In this document: positions 13,327 to 13,617 of the stretch, piece by piece
How the letters are laid out: each line of letters begins with the position of its first letter
Numbering within the stretch: position 1 is the stretch's first letter
Source of the DNA: Fimenecus sp036652055
GTDB taxonomy: Bacteria; Bacillota; Clostridia; Oscillospirales; Acutalibacteraceae
Assembly (NCBI GenBank): GCA_036652055.1
Contig: JAVVWP010000038.1
Span: 1 to 13,617 of the forward strand
Length of the DNA stretch: 13,617 nt
Direction of reading: 5' to 3'
Program-made: the position numbers and the translations under genes
The notes under the pieces: generated by a model
What the model was told of the DNA's origin: nothing
What the model saw: the letters and a program-made list of their open reading frames with translations, nothing else
Database searches by the model: none

Positions 13327-13479
13327 GAATTGATGCAATCAAATTACACCCTAAAAACTGAACAAAGTAATGATAAAATAGATAAGTAAGATAGATGCTG
13401 AGAAGAAAAAACTAAATAGAAACAAAAATCAAAAGATTTCAAAAAGAAATCACCCAGTTGGTTCAAAAAATGAACCGAT
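13327..13479 (-). other. 23S rRNA 3' trailer with processing-stem strand; no 5S gene
   Basis: Between the 23S 3' end and the terminator I see only trailer sequence. Near the 23S end are two short hairpins: GGTTCA/TGAACC (13460-13476) and GATTTC/GAAATC (13435-13451). Further on, minus-strand bases 13367-13344 read CTTTGTTCAGTTTTTAGGGT and onward. This resembles the strand that in many Bacillota pairs with a CTTGAAAACTGAAC-type sequence ahead of 23S to form the 23S processing stalk; that upstream partner is outside the window. No 5S-like sequence is present. Confidence 0.6.
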
Positions 13480-13617
13480 ATGGTCAAGCCCTCGACCTAT
13501 TAGTACTGCCAAGCTAAATACGTCACCGCACTTACACACGCAGCCTATCAACCTCATAGTCTTTGAGGGGTCTTACTAGCTTACGCTATGGGATATCTTA
13601 TCTTGGAGATGGCTTCA
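13480..13617 (-). rRNA. 23S ribosomal RNA, 3' end only (gene continues past the window)
   Basis: The minus strand matches the conserved 3' end of bacterial 23S rRNA. It contains GTTGATAGGCTGCGTGTGTA, GTACTAATAGGTCGAGG and the terminal GGCTTGACCA, which pairs with the 5' end of the molecule. About 138 bases are inside the window and the rest lies to the right. The 3' boundary near 13480 is placed at the end of the terminal stem and may be off by a few bases. Confidence 0.97.

Noticed and set aside
13344..13479. Possible assembly chimera, because CTAAAAACTGAACAAAG on the + strand resembles a 16S-23S spacer read in the wrong direction
   Set aside because: The 23S trailer normally carries the complement of that spacer motif because the two pair in the 23S processing stalk. 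The orientation is therefore expected, although long reads should still confirm the junction.
13327..13479. A hidden 5S rRNA gene after 23S
   Set aside because: Neither strand shows 5S-like conserved blocks or a closing stem of the right length; the sequence is too AT-rich.

Overview
The window is AT-rich, densely packed bacterial DNA with strong Shine-Dalgarno sites and sigma-A-like promoters. It carries DUF1003 and DUF378 proteins, a split cobalamin-dependent methionine synthase and a 23S rRNA end of Bacillota type. Together these point to an anaerobic, low-GC Clostridia member (Bacillota), probably a gut lineage. I cannot assign a genus from sequence alone.

Layout, left to right: (1) the 3' part of metK (+), cut by the window edge, then a small DUF378 membrane protein gene (+) with its own promoter. 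(2) A shared bidirectional terminator, then a very long minus-strand gene for a secreted, probably wall-anchored protein with two metallophosphoesterase domains. (3) A DUF1003 membrane protein (-). (4) A minus-strand run, transcribed right to left, of metF, a stand-alone MetH reactivation-domain protein, metH lacking that domain, a GtrB-like polyprenyl-phosphate glycosyltransferase and a GtrA-family flippase-like protein. It ends at a 13-bp terminator at 5379-5411. (5) Tandem 46-bp repeats. (6) A lipoprotein of the endonuclease/exonuclease/phosphatase fold (-) with a near-consensus promoter. (7) An accessory-looking stretch, 12176-13326, with a 67-bp direct repeat pair, a promoter-plus-terminator unit that looks like a small or leader RNA, a 16-bp perfect AT-rich hairpin, and a small membrane-anchored protein of unknown function (+). 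(8) The 3' end of a 23S rRNA gene (-), its trailer and a terminator, with no 5S gene between.

Functionally, metF, the reactivation protein and metH form a methyl-tetrahydrofolate to methionine module. MetK then makes S-adenosylmethionine, which the reactivation protein needs to rescue oxidised cobalamin. GtrB/GtrA would flip and transfer lipid-linked sugars for envelope decoration. The two surface phosphohydrolases (the dual metallophosphoesterase and the lipoprotein) act outside the membrane.

The least explained parts are the 12.2-13.3 kb region (possible new small or cis-acting RNA inside a direct-repeat-bounded module), a Tyr in place of an invariant catalytic Asp in MetK, and an rRNA operon that ends without 5S. 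I found no convincing CRISPR array, transposase, tRNA gene or known riboswitch.
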